Under the pieces are notes generated by a model. That model was not told the origin of the DNA. It saw only the letters and a program-made list of their open reading frames with translations, and searched no databases. Below are positions 49,978 through 59,826 of a DNA stretch of 64,000 nt, piece after piece. The stretch is taken from NCBI RefSeq assembly GCF_002157875.1, contig NZ_CP021376.1:806001-870000 (forward strand), read 5' to 3'. A program made the translations under genes and the position numbers. The first letter of the stretch is position 1; each line of letters opens with the position of its first letter. The DNA is from Oceanisphaera avium. Its GTDB lineage: Bacteria > Pseudomonadota > Gammaproteobacteria > Enterobacterales > Aeromonadaceae.

Positions 49978-50754
49978 ATGAAAAAATGGATGGCGGTATG
50001 CGCACTGCTGCTGATAAGCAGTTTCATACCGCGCTTGGTTTGGGCACAAGCCGTGGGCGGTTATGCTGCAGGGTGTCAATTTGATAGCCAAGCGCTACCA
50101 CTGCAAGGGCCAGGTTTTAAGGTGATCCGCGCCAGTCGCGAACGCTTCTATGGCCAACCCGCGCTCATTAACTATCTGCAAGTACTGGGTAAAAAAGTGC
50201 AACAAGCACAACTCCCTTCAATGCTTATTGCTGACATAGCCATGGAGCGCGGTGGGCCTTTTCCATATGGTCATCGCAGCCATCAAACTGGGCTGGATGC
50301 GGATATTTGGCTGCGCAGCCCACCGGTACCTGCTCACCAGCTAGAGGACATACCCGAGATCGATATGGTCAATCACTCGCTGTATACCCTCACTCGTCAC
50401 TTTAAAGATCAGCAGCGCCAATTAATTGCCCTAGCGGCGACAGACCCGCGGGTAAGTCGTATTTTTGTGCATCCTTTAATTAAGCAAGCCATGTGTCAGG
50501 CTTATCCACACGCACCTTGGCTGCCACGACTGCGTCCTTGGTATGGCCACTCGGGGCATTTTCATGTACGACTGCATTGCCCCAAAGAAGATATACATTG
50601 TGTACCTCAAGCGCCCGCTCCCCCTGGGACGGGCTGTGGTAGTGAATTAACCAGTTGGTTAAAAGATAAAACCGGTGCCTTAAGTACGACAGGCAGCCGC
50701 ACTCCCTATCGCCCCGAGCTGCCCTTGCGCTGCCAGTCGTGGGTGAAGCAGTAG
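49978..50754 (+). CDS. mepA: Penicillin-insensitive murein endopeptidase MepA
   Basis: LAS-family zinc metallopeptidase that cuts D-Ala-meso-DAP and DAP-DAP cross-links in peptidoglycan; periplasmic. 258 residues with a signal peptide (MKKWMAVCALLLISSFIPRLVWAQA). Zinc ligands are in YGHRSHQTGLDADIWL and WYGHSGHFHVRLHC, and paired cysteines fit the disulphide-rich MepA fold. It is upstream of glpK with a 41-bp gap and could share its transcript, although the functions are unrelated. Confidence 0.93.
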   Translation: MKKWMAVCALLLISSFIPRLVWAQAVGGYAAGCQFDSQALPLQGPGFKVIRASRERFYGQPALINYLQVLGKKVQQAQLPSMLIADIAMERGGPFPYGHRSHQTGLDADIWLRSPPVPAHQLEDIPEIDMVNHSLYTLTRHFKDQQRQLIALAATDPRVSRIFVHPLIKQAMCQAYPHAPWLPRLRPWYGHSGHFHVRLHCPKEDIHCVPQAPAPPGTGCGSELTSWLKDKTGALSTTGSRTPYRPELPLRCQSWVKQ

Positions 50755-50795
50755 TCTTGTGCTAATGAGGAGTGTTTTTAAAATTAGGAGCCTGT

Positions 50796-52298
50796 ATGTC
50801 AACTAAAGCCCGTTATATTATCGCGCTCGACCAAGGAACCACGTCATCAAGAGCGCTTATTTTTAATGAACAAGCGCACCTTCAAGGCAGTGCGCAACGT
50901 GAGTTTAGCCAAATTTATCCTCAATCTGGCTGGGTAGAGCACGACGCCATGGAAATCTGGGCCAGCCAGCGCGCCACGTTAAGCGAAGTGTTAGCTAAAA
51001 CTGGCATTACTCCTAACGAGATTGCAGCCATTGGCATTACTAATCAGCGTGAAACCACAGTGTTGTGGAATAAACTCACCGGACGCCCCATTTATAATGC
51101 GATCGTTTGGCAATGCCGACGTACGGCAAACTTATGTGAACAACTAGCCGCACAAGGCTTAACTGAGCAAATTAGCAAAAAAACAGGCTTAGTGCTGGAT
51201 GCTTATTTTTCAGGCACCAAAATAAAATGGCTACTCGATAATGTAGAGGGTGCACGCGCACAGGCTGAGCGCGGTGAGCTCTTATTTGGCACCATAGATA
51301 CTTGGCTAATTTGGAAGCTTACCGAGGGACGAGTACATGCCACGGATTACACTAATGCCTCGCGCACAATGTTGTTTAATATTAATACTTTAGACTGGGA
51401 TGAAGACTTACTCACCGCACTGGATATTCCGCGCTCACTACTACCTAACGTTCAGGCGTCAGGTGATACTTTTGGCTATGCAGAGTTAGGTGGCAGTCAA
51501 GGTGCCCAAATCCCCATTGCAGGCGTAGCAGGCGATCAGCAAGCAGCTTTATTTGGCCAACTTTGTCTACAGCCAGGCATGGCCAAAAATACCTATGGCA
51601 CCGGCTGTTTCTTATTAATGAATACGGGTTTAAAAAAAGTAAAGTCTCAATATGGACTACTCACCACCTTAGCCATTGGCGCCAAGGGTGAGGTCAATTA
51701 CGCGCTGGAGGGCTCAGTCTTTATGGGCGGCGCCATTATTCAATGGTTACGGGATGAGATGGGTTTGCTTAAGTCATCCCGTGATTCAGCCGCTCTCGCC
51801 GCTAAGGTAGCAGACACACAGGGCGTATATTTAGTACCCGCCTTTACTGGTTTGGGCGCCCCTTACTGGGATCCCTATGCCAGAGGCATGTTAGTGGGCT
51901 TAAGTCGCGGTACCAATCGCTATCATATTATTCGCGCCGCCCTTGAAGCCATTGCATTTCAAAGTCACGATGTATTAGTAGCCATGCAACAAGATGCTCA
52001 AGTACCCCTCACCGAGCTTAAAGTGGACGGCGGTGCCTGCGCTAATAACTTACTCATGCAAATTCAAGCGGATATCAGTGCCATCGAGGTCTCTCGTCCC
52101 CAATTATTAGAAACTACGGCCCTCGGTGTGGCTTTTTTAGCAGGCTTAACCGTAGGAATATGGCAAGATACCGAGCAACTGGCTGAATTAATTAAACGTT
52201 GTCAGCCATTTTCTCCTACTATATCGGACAAAATGCGCGAGGCTCACTATCAAGGCTGGCAAAAGGCCGTTGCTCGCGCTCGAAATTGGATAGAGTAA
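50796..52298 (+). CDS. glpK: Glycerol kinase
   Basis: Phosphorylates glycerol to glycerol-3-phosphate; 500 residues of the FGGY/ASKHA fold. Family sequences are [48 protein letters not shown] and [19 protein letters not shown]. The ATG giving MSTKARYI has TTAGGAG upstream; the longer frame is rejected. It is followed 40 bp later by glpD, so glycerol use is encoded together. No glpF or glpR is in the window. Confidence 0.96.
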   Translation: MSTKARYIIALDQGTTSSRALIFNEQAHLQGSAQREFSQIYPQSGWVEHDAMEIWASQRATLSEVLAKTGITPNEIAAIGITNQRETTVLWNKLTGRPIYNAIVWQCRRTANLCEQLAAQGLTEQISKKTGLVLDAYFSGTKIKWLLDNVEGARAQAERGELLFGTIDTWLIWKLTEGRVHATDYTNASRTMLFNINTLDWDEDLLTALDIPRSLLPNVQASGDTFGYAELGGSQGAQIPIAGVAGDQQAALFGQLCLQPGMAKNTYGTGCFLLMNTGLKKVKSQYGLLTTLAIGAKGEVNYALEGSVFMGGAIIQWLRDEMGLLKSSRDSAALAAKVADTQGVYLVPAFTGLGAPYWDPYARGMLVGLSRGTNRYHIIRAALEAIAFQSHDVLVAMQQDAQVPLTELKVDGGACANNLLMQIQADISAIEVSRPQLLETTALGVAFLAGLTVGIWQDTEQLAELIKRCQPFSPTISDKMREAHYQGWQKAVARARNWIE

Positions 52299-52338
52299 TC
52301 CATTTTATTTATCCCCGTCAGATCTTTAAGGAAGCATC

Positions 52339-53856
52339 ATGCCCACAACAAATAAACCATTAGATGTGATTGTGATTGGTGGCGGGGTGAATGGCGTAGG
52401 CATTGCGCTGGATGCGGCGGGTCGTGGCTTAAACGTCTTACTTTGTGAAAGTCACGACCTCGCCAGTGCCACTTCTTCTAGTAGTAGCAAGCTTATTCAT
52501 GGTGGTTTGCGCTATTTAGAGCAGTATGAGTTTTGTTTGGTCAAAAAAGCGCTGGCTGAGCGCGAATTACTGCTTAATAACGCTCCTCATATTATGTGGC
52601 CGCTGCGCTTTCGCCTGCCCCATCAGCCTCACTTACGCCCAAGCTGGATGCTGCGTATTGGCTTATTTTTATACGATAACTTAGCCAAGCGCCAACGTTT
52701 AGCGGGCTCAAACAGCATCAATTTTTCCGCTAACAGCCCTTTGGTGAGTGAGTTAACTCAAGGATTTGAATACTCTGATGGTTGGGTAGATGATGCCCGC
52801 TTGGTGGTGTTATGTGCTATGGCTGCCAAACAACAGGGTGCTGATATTAAGCCGCGCACCCGTTGTATTAAGGCACGGCGCCAGCAAGACTTGTGGCAAG
52901 TGACGCTCCAAGACACACAAACTGGGGCAATTAGCCACTATCAGACTCGGGTATTAGTTAACGCAGCCGGCCCTTGGGCCAGTAGTATTTTTAACGATGT
53001 GATAGCAATGCCCGCTCCAAAAGCGCTGCGTTTAGTAAAAGGCAGCCATATTGTAGTGCCACGCTTACATGATGAGCCTCACGCCTATATTTTACAAAAT
53101 AGCGATCAGCGCATCGTATTTGTTATTCCTTATGAAGGAGAATTTTCTTTAATTGGCACTACAGATATTGACTATGTCGGCGACCCCGCTCTGGTAGCGA
53201 TAGATGAACAAGAGCAAACATATTTGTGTCAGGTAGCTAATGAGCATTTTAAGAAAAAAATTAGTGCTCACGACATTGTCTGGTCCTACTCAGGCGTGCG
53301 GCCATTAATTGAAGAACACGCTAGCGCACAACCCCAGCAAGAAAGTAGCCAACAAGCGCAACATGTCACGCGTGACTATACATTTCACTTAGATACGAAA
53401 GATGGAGCTCCTTTATTATCAGTGTTTGGCGGCAAGCTAACCACCTATCGTTTATTAGCTGAAGCTGGCGTTAATGCCATTAGTCCCTTCTTTAGCCACA
53501 TTAAACACCCGTGGACCCAAACCGCCATTTTACCTGGCGGCCACTTTAGAGATCATCAACACTTACAAAGTGAGCTTTGCCAAGACTACCCTTGGCTACC
53601 TCAGCACATGGTAGCGCGCTTTGTGCGCAGCTATGGCACGCTTTGCCACCACTTCTTATATGGGGCTCATCAACTGACAGACTTAGGCATTGATTTTGGT
53701 GGTGGCTTATATCAAAAAGAAGTGGATTATTTAGTCCAAGCCGAGTGGGCTTATCATAGTGAAGATATTTTATGGCGGCGCTCTAAACTAGGCTTAGTAT
53801 TAAATGATGAACAGCAGCAGCAATTACAGCACTATCTCACTCAGCGTCGCAGTTGA
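52339..53856 (+). CDS. glpD: Aerobic glycerol-3-phosphate dehydrogenase GlpD
   Basis: Membrane-associated FAD enzyme that oxidises glycerol-3-phosphate to dihydroxyacetone phosphate and reduces ubiquinone. 505 residues: FAD dinucleotide fold DVIVIGGGVNGVGIALDAAGRG, then SSSSSKLIHGGLRYLEQYEF, GWVDDARLVV, NAAGPWAS, SYSGVRPLI and GGKLTTYRLLAE. The acidic HVTRDYTFHLD segment is typical. AAGGAAGC precedes the ATG. It follows glpK. Confidence 0.96.
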   Translation: MPTTNKPLDVIVIGGGVNGVGIALDAAGRGLNVLLCESHDLASATSSSSSKLIHGGLRYLEQYEFCLVKKALAERELLLNNAPHIMWPLRFRLPHQPHLRPSWMLRIGLFLYDNLAKRQRLAGSNSINFSANSPLVSELTQGFEYSDGWVDDARLVVLCAMAAKQQGADIKPRTRCIKARRQQDLWQVTLQDTQTGAISHYQTRVLVNAAGPWASSIFNDVIAMPAPKALRLVKGSHIVVPRLHDEPHAYILQNSDQRIVFVIPYEGEFSLIGTTDIDYVGDPALVAIDEQEQTYLCQVANEHFKKKISAHDIVWSYSGVRPLIEEHASAQPQQESSQQAQHVTRDYTFHLDTKDGAPLLSVFGGKLTTYRLLAEAGVNAISPFFSHIKHPWTQTAILPGGHFRDHQHLQSELCQDYPWLPQHMVARFVRSYGTLCHHFLYGAHQLTDLGIDFGGGLYQKEVDYLVQAEWAYHSEDILWRRSKLGLVLNDEQQQQLQHYLTQRRS

Positions 53857-53885
53857 TTAAGTGCGTTTAAAATAATATTAAGCGC

Positions 53886-55016
53886 CTAACTAATATTATC
53901 TTTAGGCAGCGAGTTTCGCTTTAGCTCGTCGTCTAAGTGTAATTGTATATTACGATAGGGCATTTCAATGCCCGCTTTCGCCACCGCATGCTGAATTTGC
54001 TCCAGCAGCTCACAAGAAATACGTCCTTTAACCTCAATGTCTTTAGCATGCACCCACACTTGGGCACTTAACATCAAGGCAGACTCCCCTATTTCACGCA
54101 TTTGGACACGCGCTGTTAATCGCTCATCACTGACTACCATGGGGTGGGCATTTAATATAGGCATAATTAAGCGGCGCACCTCTTCAACTGACTCTTTATA
54201 GCCAATTCCTAAAGGTATGCGAATACGAGTGCAGCCTTCCACACTAAAATTCACAATATCGGAAGTTGCCACACTTTCATTGGGGATCATGGTGAAAATG
54301 TTATCGCGCGTGCGCAGCCAAGTCGTACGAAAAGCAATACGAACTACCCTGCCCTCTTCCCCATGAATTTTAACCCAATCACCTATACGAAACGGGCGCT
54401 CAATCAGCAAAGTAATGCCGGCAATAAAATTTGCCAACGTAGATTGAGCAGCAAAACCCACCGCAATTCCCACTATGCCAAGACCGGCAATAATCGAGAC
54501 CACATCAAAGCCAAATTGTGCTAATACCGTAATGCAGCCTAGCGTAATAAGCGTCACCGATAAGCTGTTTTTACATAATTGTTCAAGGGATGAGTCAATA
54601 TGATGACGAGATAGGTTAGAAGCCAGTGCGCGTGAGAGCAATAACCAGACAATATAAATAGACAGCGCCATTAAGCCAGCCCGAGCCGCCGCTTTAAGCA
54701 CCACATCAGAAGCACCATATTGCGCTAACAAGGCCACCATCAGCACTAAAATAAACAAATAACGTAGCACTAAGCGCACCGCCACCATAAAGCGCGTGCC
54801 ATACTCCCAACGGATCATGGTCCATTTTAATAGGGCTGCCAGCGCCCAATATAAAGCGGCAAACACTAATATAATCATTAACGACACTAATACTTGCCCA
54901 AAACTTTTAAAAAAGATCACTTGCCAGTTAATGCCATTAATCCCTAACGCATCACTGGTATGTTTAAAGCTTTGTTCAAACTGTTGCCATAATAAAGACC
55001 AACTTGAAGTTGTCAT
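53886..55016 (-). CDS. MscS-family mechanosensitive channel
   Basis: 376-residue inner-membrane protein with about five membrane segments; the pore-lining helix and beta-domain hinge are in GLGIVGIAVGFAAQSTLANFIAGITLLIERPFRIGDWVKIHGEEGRV, the family signature. The C-terminal alpha/beta cytoplasmic part ends in a short basic/acidic tail. It releases ions on hypo-osmotic shock in characterised members. The ATG giving MTTSSWSLL has AGGCG upstream; a TTG five codons earlier is possible. It is convergent with glpD. Confidence 0.9.
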   Translation of the reverse strand: MTTSSWSLLWQQFEQSFKHTSDALGINGINWQVIFFKSFGQVLVSLMIILVFAALYWALAALLKWTMIRWEYGTRFMVAVRLVLRYLFILVLMVALLAQYGASDVVLKAAARAGLMALSIYIVWLLLSRALASNLSRHHIDSSLEQLCKNSLSVTLITLGCITVLAQFGFDVVSIIAGLGIVGIAVGFAAQSTLANFIAGITLLIERPFRIGDWVKIHGEEGRVVRIAFRTTWLRTRDNIFTMIPNESVATSDIVNFSVEGCTRIRIPLGIGYKESVEEVRRLIMPILNAHPMVVSDERLTARVQMREIGESALMLSAQVWVHAKDIEVKGRISCELLEQIQHAVAKAGIEMPYRNIQLHLDDELKRNSLPKDNIS

Positions 55017-55724
55017 AGACGCGCCTATCAAGCTTAGAAGATAAAGTCATAGCCTTAGCCATTTGCTTCATTGTGCTAGCTTATCTTTATCAGCATAGCG
55101 TCATATTTAATGGCGTTATATATAGGCAGGTTTATTTGCGGACTAAGCCACAAATCCAGTTAACATTAGTCAGCTTGTTATCAAGAGCGCCCTAAAATCA
55201 GCCTAGCCTAGAAATTACTCTATCTTTTCTTTCTTTTAAAACTCGCTTAGCTGTGGCCTTACATTTTCTGACAGTAGGGCTCTTCAATTTAACGTCACCC
55301 TCTGTCGCGACTGCTAAAATCGGCTTGTTGTTCAATAATTTCTCATTTATGGGTTAAGTTTTTCTAAAAAAGACTGTTTTCTAACTCAAATTAAGTCAGC
55401 TTGCTTATAAATAAAGCCATAAAGCACAATAAATACAGAAACTTAGTCACTAATATACTTCAAGTGAGTCGTTAAAATTTTCAGTGCTTTTTTTTACTGT
55501 TTAGTACCGATAAGAAACAAAACTGACTAATATTTGTTAATTTATTGAACTTTTTTGAAGCACTAATTTGACATCACTACCGTAAATGCATAAACCTAGA
55601 TGGTGAGTGCAGCGGGTTGTCTCATTAAGTGAGACAAGTTCATCATGATAGCTAAGCTATATTAAGAAACATGTTGTTCACCCCTTTTACTAAAAACCTG
55701 TAAGTCGATATGAGGATTTTTTCC
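55017..55724. other. Long AT-rich intergenic region, no gene seen
   Basis: About 700 bp without a credible reading frame on either strand. The right part contains the likely promoter and leader of the outer-membrane protein gene, listed separately. The left part should hold the mscS promoter. The middle (55200-55560) is AT-rich with runs of T and A; a small RNA is possible but nothing specific supports one. Confidence 0.5.
55568..55637 (+). promoter_or_regulatory. Likely promoter and 5' hairpin of the outer-membrane protein gene
   Basis: A consensus -35 TTGACA (55568-55573) has a weak -10 TAAACC 17 bp later (55591-55596). A perfect palindrome TTGTCTCA-TTAAG-TGAGACAA lies at 55617-55637, about 14 nt after the predicted start and 90 nt before the ATG. 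It could be a message-stabilising 5' stem-loop, as on some abundant outer-membrane mRNAs, or a repressor site. Confidence 0.5.
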
Positions 55725-56270
55725 ATGAAAACATTTAAAAAGCTGTCTTTAGCTGTATGTGCAAGCGCCTTATTAATCCCAACTCTGTCTCAGGCTCAAG
55801 GTACTTACGAGGGTGTGGGCCCTAAAGAGGGCGACCGTGAGTTCTCCATCAGTGGTTCTGGTCAAAGCGACAAGAAATTCGATAACGGCAGTATGGGTTT
55901 GTCTGGTGAAATGGGTTGGTATTTAAATGACCAAACCGTAGCCGGTGTTCGCCAAAGTGTGGGCTGGGGTTCAGTAAGTGGCGGCAGCGATGATTGGTCA
56001 GGTGGTACTCGAGGTTATATCGATTATCACTTCGGTCAGGCTGAGTTTCGTCCCTTCGTTGGTGCTAACTTAGGTTATAAATACTATAACCACGCCAAAA
56101 ACTCCGGTGTTGCAGGTTTGGAATTAGGTGCTAAGTACTACGTACTGCCTTCAACTTTCGTACAAGCGCGTGCTGAATACGGCTTCTTGTTTGATAGCAA
56201 AAACAGTGCTAAAGACAACTCGTCTAACGGTAGCTGGGAATACACAGTAGGTATGGGTTATAACTTCTAA
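55725..56270 (+). CDS. Small outer-membrane beta-barrel protein
   Basis: 181 residues with a signal peptide (MKTFKKLSLAVCASALLIPTLSQAQ, cleavage after AQ or QA) and a barrel of about 160 residues rich in alternating aromatic/glycine strands (MGLSGEMGWYLND, GTRGYIDYHFGQAEFRPFVGANLGYKYY, TFVQARAEYGFLFDS) ending in VGMGYNF, the terminal phenylalanine recognised by the BAM complex. Size fits an eight-stranded barrel. The ATG has TGAGGA 9 nt upstream. Structural or ligand role unknown; probably well expressed, given the consensus -35. Confidence 0.85.
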   Translation: MKTFKKLSLAVCASALLIPTLSQAQGTYEGVGPKEGDREFSISGSGQSDKKFDNGSMGLSGEMGWYLNDQTVAGVRQSVGWGSVSGGSDDWSGGTRGYIDYHFGQAEFRPFVGANLGYKYYNHAKNSGVAGLELGAKYYVLPSTFVQARAEYGFLFDSKNSAKDNSSNGSWEYTVGMGYNF

Positions 56271-56321
56271 TATCCCTATTCCTATTTAGTTTAACCTTTA
56301 AGTTAAATTAATAAGCACCAT

Positions 56322-56347
56322 AAATAGCCAGCGTCTGCTGGCTATTT
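56322..56347. terminator. Terminator between the outer-membrane protein gene and ccoI
   Basis: An 11-bp stem AAATAGCCAGC/GCTGGCTATTT with a GTCT loop lies between the convergent genes. The A/T-rich ends of the stem could serve both directions; the T tail is short. Confidence 0.75.
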
Positions 56348-56369
56348 ATTTGTAAGTCGCTAATTAAGG

Positions 56370-58610
56370 TTAGGTTTCCTCACGATAAGGAGTCTCACCT
56401 TGCATACGCGCACTGTTAAGCAATACACATAAACTACTTAAAGACATAGCCACCGCTGCAATCACTGGATGGATCCAGCCAATAATAGCCATGGGGATCA
56501 CACAGCCGTTATAGGCTAGCGCCCAAAACAAATTTTCATACATTAATTTTCGTGCTCGTTTTGCCAAGCGTAAACTGGTAGGTACTTGCTCGATGCCGTT
56601 AGGCAAATAAATAGCCGCCGCTAAGCCTGTGGCAGAATTAGCCTGTCCCACAGCAATTCCTAAGCCTGCCGCTGCAAGCGCTAAGCCATCATTAAGTCCA
56701 TCGCCTACAAAGCATACTTTTGTTTTTCGCTCTAATGCTTCAATAAAACGATGCTTTTGCTCTGGACTACGCTCCGCGAGTACTTGAGCGGAGGGAATAT
56801 TAAGACGAGAGGCAATAGCGCTACAAGCTTGTGCAGTATCGCCACTGAGTAAATAGATAGCATAATCTCGGGCTTGTAAGGTACGCAGCACGGACACCGC
56901 TTCAGGGCGCAGCGTTTCTTCAAACTCGATACAGCCTGCATACTCTCCTGCTAGGGATAAATGCAGCTGCATCCCCCCCTCGCTCACTTTGGGGATATCA
57001 ACGCCTTGTTGCGCGAGCCAAGTAGCTCTGCCGGCTAACGCTAAGCCTTGAGCACTGTGCCATTGCGTGCCTAGCCCAGCTAAACTCTGACGCTCGCCAC
57101 TGTCATTTAAAGCAGGTACTGCGCTAGCAGTATTGGTAATGAAATAGGCGTGAAGACCTTTAGCGACAGGGTGCACACTGTCTTGCATTATGCTGGCTGC
57201 AAGTTGTAAAAGTCGTGGTTCAGTCCATTTGTATGTTGGAATAACACGACTTACACTTGGCGTGTCGGTCGTTAAGGTGCCGGTTTTATCAAACACCACC
57301 ACTTTACTATCTGCTGCTGTCTCAAGGGCGGCGGGATCTCTTAAAATAATACCGTTATTGATCATGCGCGCATGGCCCATGGTAATGACTAGCGGGATCG
57401 CCAAGCTCAGCGCACAAGGACAGCTTACAATTAATACCGCGACCGCACGTCCTAGTGCTTGGGTAATATTCAGTCCTTGAAAGAGAGATAAGGCAATCGC
57501 CAATCCGCCAGCAATCAAGATAGTGGGAATCAGCCAACGGGCAATGCGGTCTGTTAATTGTTGCAGCGCCGTTTTTTTACTTAAGACTCGACTAATAGAC
57601 TGCGATAGTCGATCAATGCGTCGCTCGCCTTGCGTAGCGGTCACAATTAACGTTACGCAGCCTTCAATCAAAGTACAGCCCGCAAGTAATTCGTCACCCT
57701 CATTAAGCATTTGAGGTTCATGTTCGCCGGTTAATAAAGAAAGATCCGCCTGTCCACTCCCTGTTTCTACCACGCCATCGAGTGCTAATTGCTGCGCACT
57801 ATTCAAACGGATCCTCTGCCCTAAGGTCACTTCTTCTATAGCCAGCGTGCTCTCATTGCCGTGCTCGTCAAGCACTTGCACCCGCGCTGGCATATCTTGC
57901 AAATAACGACGTACCACCTCAGAGGCCCGGCGCCGAACACTGGTATCTAAGAGGCGTGCCACCAACTGAAAAGTGATAAGCATCACTGCTGCATCAAAAT
58001 AAACATGCGCCGAACCTTGGTATAACCGCCAACAAGAGATAATAACCGCAGCCCACACCGCTAGCGTAATTAAACTATCTAGCCCAGGCGAGCCGGCTAT
58101 AAAGGTGCGCCAACCCACTCGATAAAAATGACTGGCAGAATAGACCAAGACCGGAAATGCAAAAAGGCCGCTAGCAAGTGCTAGCGGCCACATAAATTCA
58201 GGTTCTACTGTCCCAAAGGGTGCAAGATAAAGCAAGATGGCAGGCATCATGCTCCACATGCCAAATACCACAGCGACGGCTAAGCGTAATTGCAATTGCT
58301 TGCGCATCTTGAGTGCTTGCTCGGCACTGCGTTTAGGATCAATAGAAGTATGGAGTTGGTAACCTAAGCGCGCTACTGCGCGCTTAAGTTGATTAATATC
58401 TGGCTTTTTATCTTGCCAGCTGATCATGGCGATATCGGCGGCAAAATTCACCGCCGCATCGCTAACATTGGCTTGCCTTTTTAAGCGTGCCTCTACTGCA
58501 ATAGCGCAGCTTGCACAACGCATTCCCTCTACCATTAATACCACACTGTGTGCGGGTTCGAGAGAGGATAACTCTTCCCCCTCTAATAGAGGCGACGCGC
58601 TCAAAGCCAT
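56370..58610 (-). CDS. ccoI: CcoI-type copper-translocating P-type ATPase
   Basis: 746-residue P1B-type ATPase: N-terminal heavy-metal domain with MRCASCAIAVEARL, eight membrane segments, the CPC ion motif in VSCPCALSLAIPLV, phosphorylation site FDKTGTLT, and hinge VGDGLNDGLAL. Position directly after ccoNOP identifies it as CcoI/FixI, which delivers copper for cbb3 oxidase assembly, rather than CopA. The ATG giving MALSAS is 4 bp past the ccoP stop; a TTG six codons earlier would overlap ccoP. The operon ends here, with no ccoS or ccoH after it. Confidence 0.9.
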   Translation of the reverse strand: MALSASPLLEGEELSSLEPAHSVVLMVEGMRCASCAIAVEARLKRQANVSDAAVNFAADIAMISWQDKKPDINQLKRAVARLGYQLHTSIDPKRSAEQALKMRKQLQLRLAVAVVFGMWSMMPAILLYLAPFGTVEPEFMWPLALASGLFAFPVLVYSASHFYRVGWRTFIAGSPGLDSLITLAVWAAVIISCWRLYQGSAHVYFDAAVMLITFQLVARLLDTSVRRRASEVVRRYLQDMPARVQVLDEHGNESTLAIEEVTLGQRIRLNSAQQLALDGVVETGSGQADLSLLTGEHEPQMLNEGDELLAGCTLIEGCVTLIVTATQGERRIDRLSQSISRVLSKKTALQQLTDRIARWLIPTILIAGGLAIALSLFQGLNITQALGRAVAVLIVSCPCALSLAIPLVITMGHARMINNGIILRDPAALETAADSKVVVFDKTGTLTTDTPSVSRVIPTYKWTEPRLLQLAASIMQDSVHPVAKGLHAYFITNTASAVPALNDSGERQSLAGLGTQWHSAQGLALAGRATWLAQQGVDIPKVSEGGMQLHLSLAGEYAGCIEFEETLRPEAVSVLRTLQARDYAIYLLSGDTAQACSAIASRLNIPSAQVLAERSPEQKHRFIEALERKTKVCFVGDGLNDGLALAAAGLGIAVGQANSATGLAAAIYLPNGIEQVPTSLRLAKRARKLMYENLFWALAYNGCVIPMAIIGWIHPVIAAVAMSLSSLCVLLNSARMQGETPYREET

Positions 58611-58614
58611 TGCA

Positions 58615-59208
58615 TTATGGTTTGCCAAAGGTTTCTACTAGCTCCTCTTCAGACCAAGGACCGCGCTCTCCAAAACGCTCCACGTGCTCGTCAACTAAGG
58701 CAGGCTCTACCGCACTGCCATCATTTCCCCACTCGCTTCTAACATGACTGAGTACAGCGGCAATCTCTTCATTAGATAAGGTCGCACTAAAGTTGGGCAT
58801 CACACCGGCATAACTGGTGCCCGCTACCTCAATGGCACCTTGTAGGCCATCATGAACAATGGAGACAGCAATCGCTGGGTCTGCCAATAGCCATTCACTA
58901 CCCGCTAAGGGTGGAAAGGCCCCAGGAATACCCATACCGGTGGCTTGGTGGCAGGCGCTACAGTTCGCACTATAAATAGCGCCCCCATCCGGCCCACCTC
59001 CCGCATCTGCGCCAGTTTCTGCTACCACAGGCACACTACGACTATCCCCACCTAACATAGGTTTGCCTATTTGCCATGCATAATAGCCCACCCCCCAGAC
59101 GATTAAACACACGATCCATACAATGACTAGCTTAGGGACTCCGCGAGCGCCTTCTTCCGGTTCGGGAGCTTCGCGGCGTTGCGCGCGATGTTCATCTTGA
59201 CTCATCAT
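58615..59208 (-). CDS. ccoP: Monohaem c-type cytochrome, CcoP-like third subunit
   Basis: 197-residue membrane-anchored cytochrome c: acidic/basic N terminus, one membrane segment (VPKLVIVWIVCLIVWGVGYYAW), then a single haem site NCSACHQATGMGIPGAFPP with a probable methionine ligand in GVMPNFSATLS. The tail VDEHVERFGERGPWSEEELVE is unusual. Standard CcoP has about 300 residues and two haem sites, so this is a short variant. AAGGAG within the ccoO end favours the second of two tandem ATGs (59205). Confidence 0.8.
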   Translation of the reverse strand: MMSQDEHRAQRREAPEPEEGARGVPKLVIVWIVCLIVWGVGYYAWQIGKPMLGGDSRSVPVVAETGADAGGGPDGGAIYSANCSACHQATGMGIPGAFPPLAGSEWLLADPAIAVSIVHDGLQGAIEVAGTSYAGVMPNFSATLSNEEIAAVLSHVRSEWGNDGSAVEPALVDEHVERFGERGPWSEEELVETFGKP

Positions 59209-59826
59209 CTACTCCTTATCTGCATCTGGCTTAGGCTCTGACTGCGGTAATGTCGGAGCCGGATAGGTATGATCTAGTGATAATAAGTAAGCAACAAGGG
59301 CTTTCGCTTCTTCTGTTGCCACAATTTCACCTGACTCAGGACCATAAGGAGGGGGAATATTTACCACTCTATCGTTAGGGCCTGCTTTATCAACATGGCG
59401 AAATAAAAAGCGATACGGAGGCATAATACTGCCCTTCATCACGGCTTGCGGATTATATAAGTGGATCATATGCCAATCTTCACTGGGCTGGCGCGCGCCG
59501 ATATTAAACAAATCCGGTCCGGTGCGCATGGTGCCCAATAAATGTGGGCGATCGTAAGTGTAATCACCCGGTACACCTGGGCGCCCCCAGCCTCTGTCTC
59601 TGTCTCCTGGCGCAAAGCTGGGATCGCGAGGCTGCTGACTGTGGCAGTATAAACAGCCATTTGCGATATAAGACTGGCGACCTACCAGCTCTTGCTCTGT
59701 ATAGGGCTTTAAGTCTGGTGGCACTTGCTCAGTCGACATCTCAATGTAGGGCAGCACCACTAAGGTCATCATGGCAAGCAGCAAAATAAAAGCCGCACCT
59801 ACCATTATTGCGAGAGCACGTTTCAT
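59209..59826 (-). CDS. ccoO: cbb3-type oxidase subunit II (CcoO)
   Basis: 205-residue monohaem cytochrome with an N-terminal membrane anchor (MVGAAFILLLAMMTLVVLPYIE). The haem motif is NGCLYCHSQQPRDPSF; the likely methionine ligand is in GSIMPPYRFLF. It also contains YDRPHLLGTMRTGPDLFNIGARQPSEDWHMIHLYNPQ, a CcoO signature. It transfers electrons to CcoN. Its start overlaps the ccoN stop (ATGA). Confidence 0.94.
   Translation of the reverse strand: MKRALAIMVGAAFILLLAMMTLVVLPYIEMSTEQVPPDLKPYTEQELVGRQSYIANGCLYCHSQQPRDPSFAPGDRDRGWGRPGVPGDYTYDRPHLLGTMRTGPDLFNIGARQPSEDWHMIHLYNPQAVMKGSIMPPYRFLFRHVDKAGPNDRVVNIPPPYGPESGEIVATEEAKALVAYLLSLDHTYPAPTLPQSEPKPDADKE

Noticed and set aside
55200..55560. Small-RNA gene in the AT-rich gap
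   Set aside because: No convincing promoter-plus-terminator pair could be found by eye.
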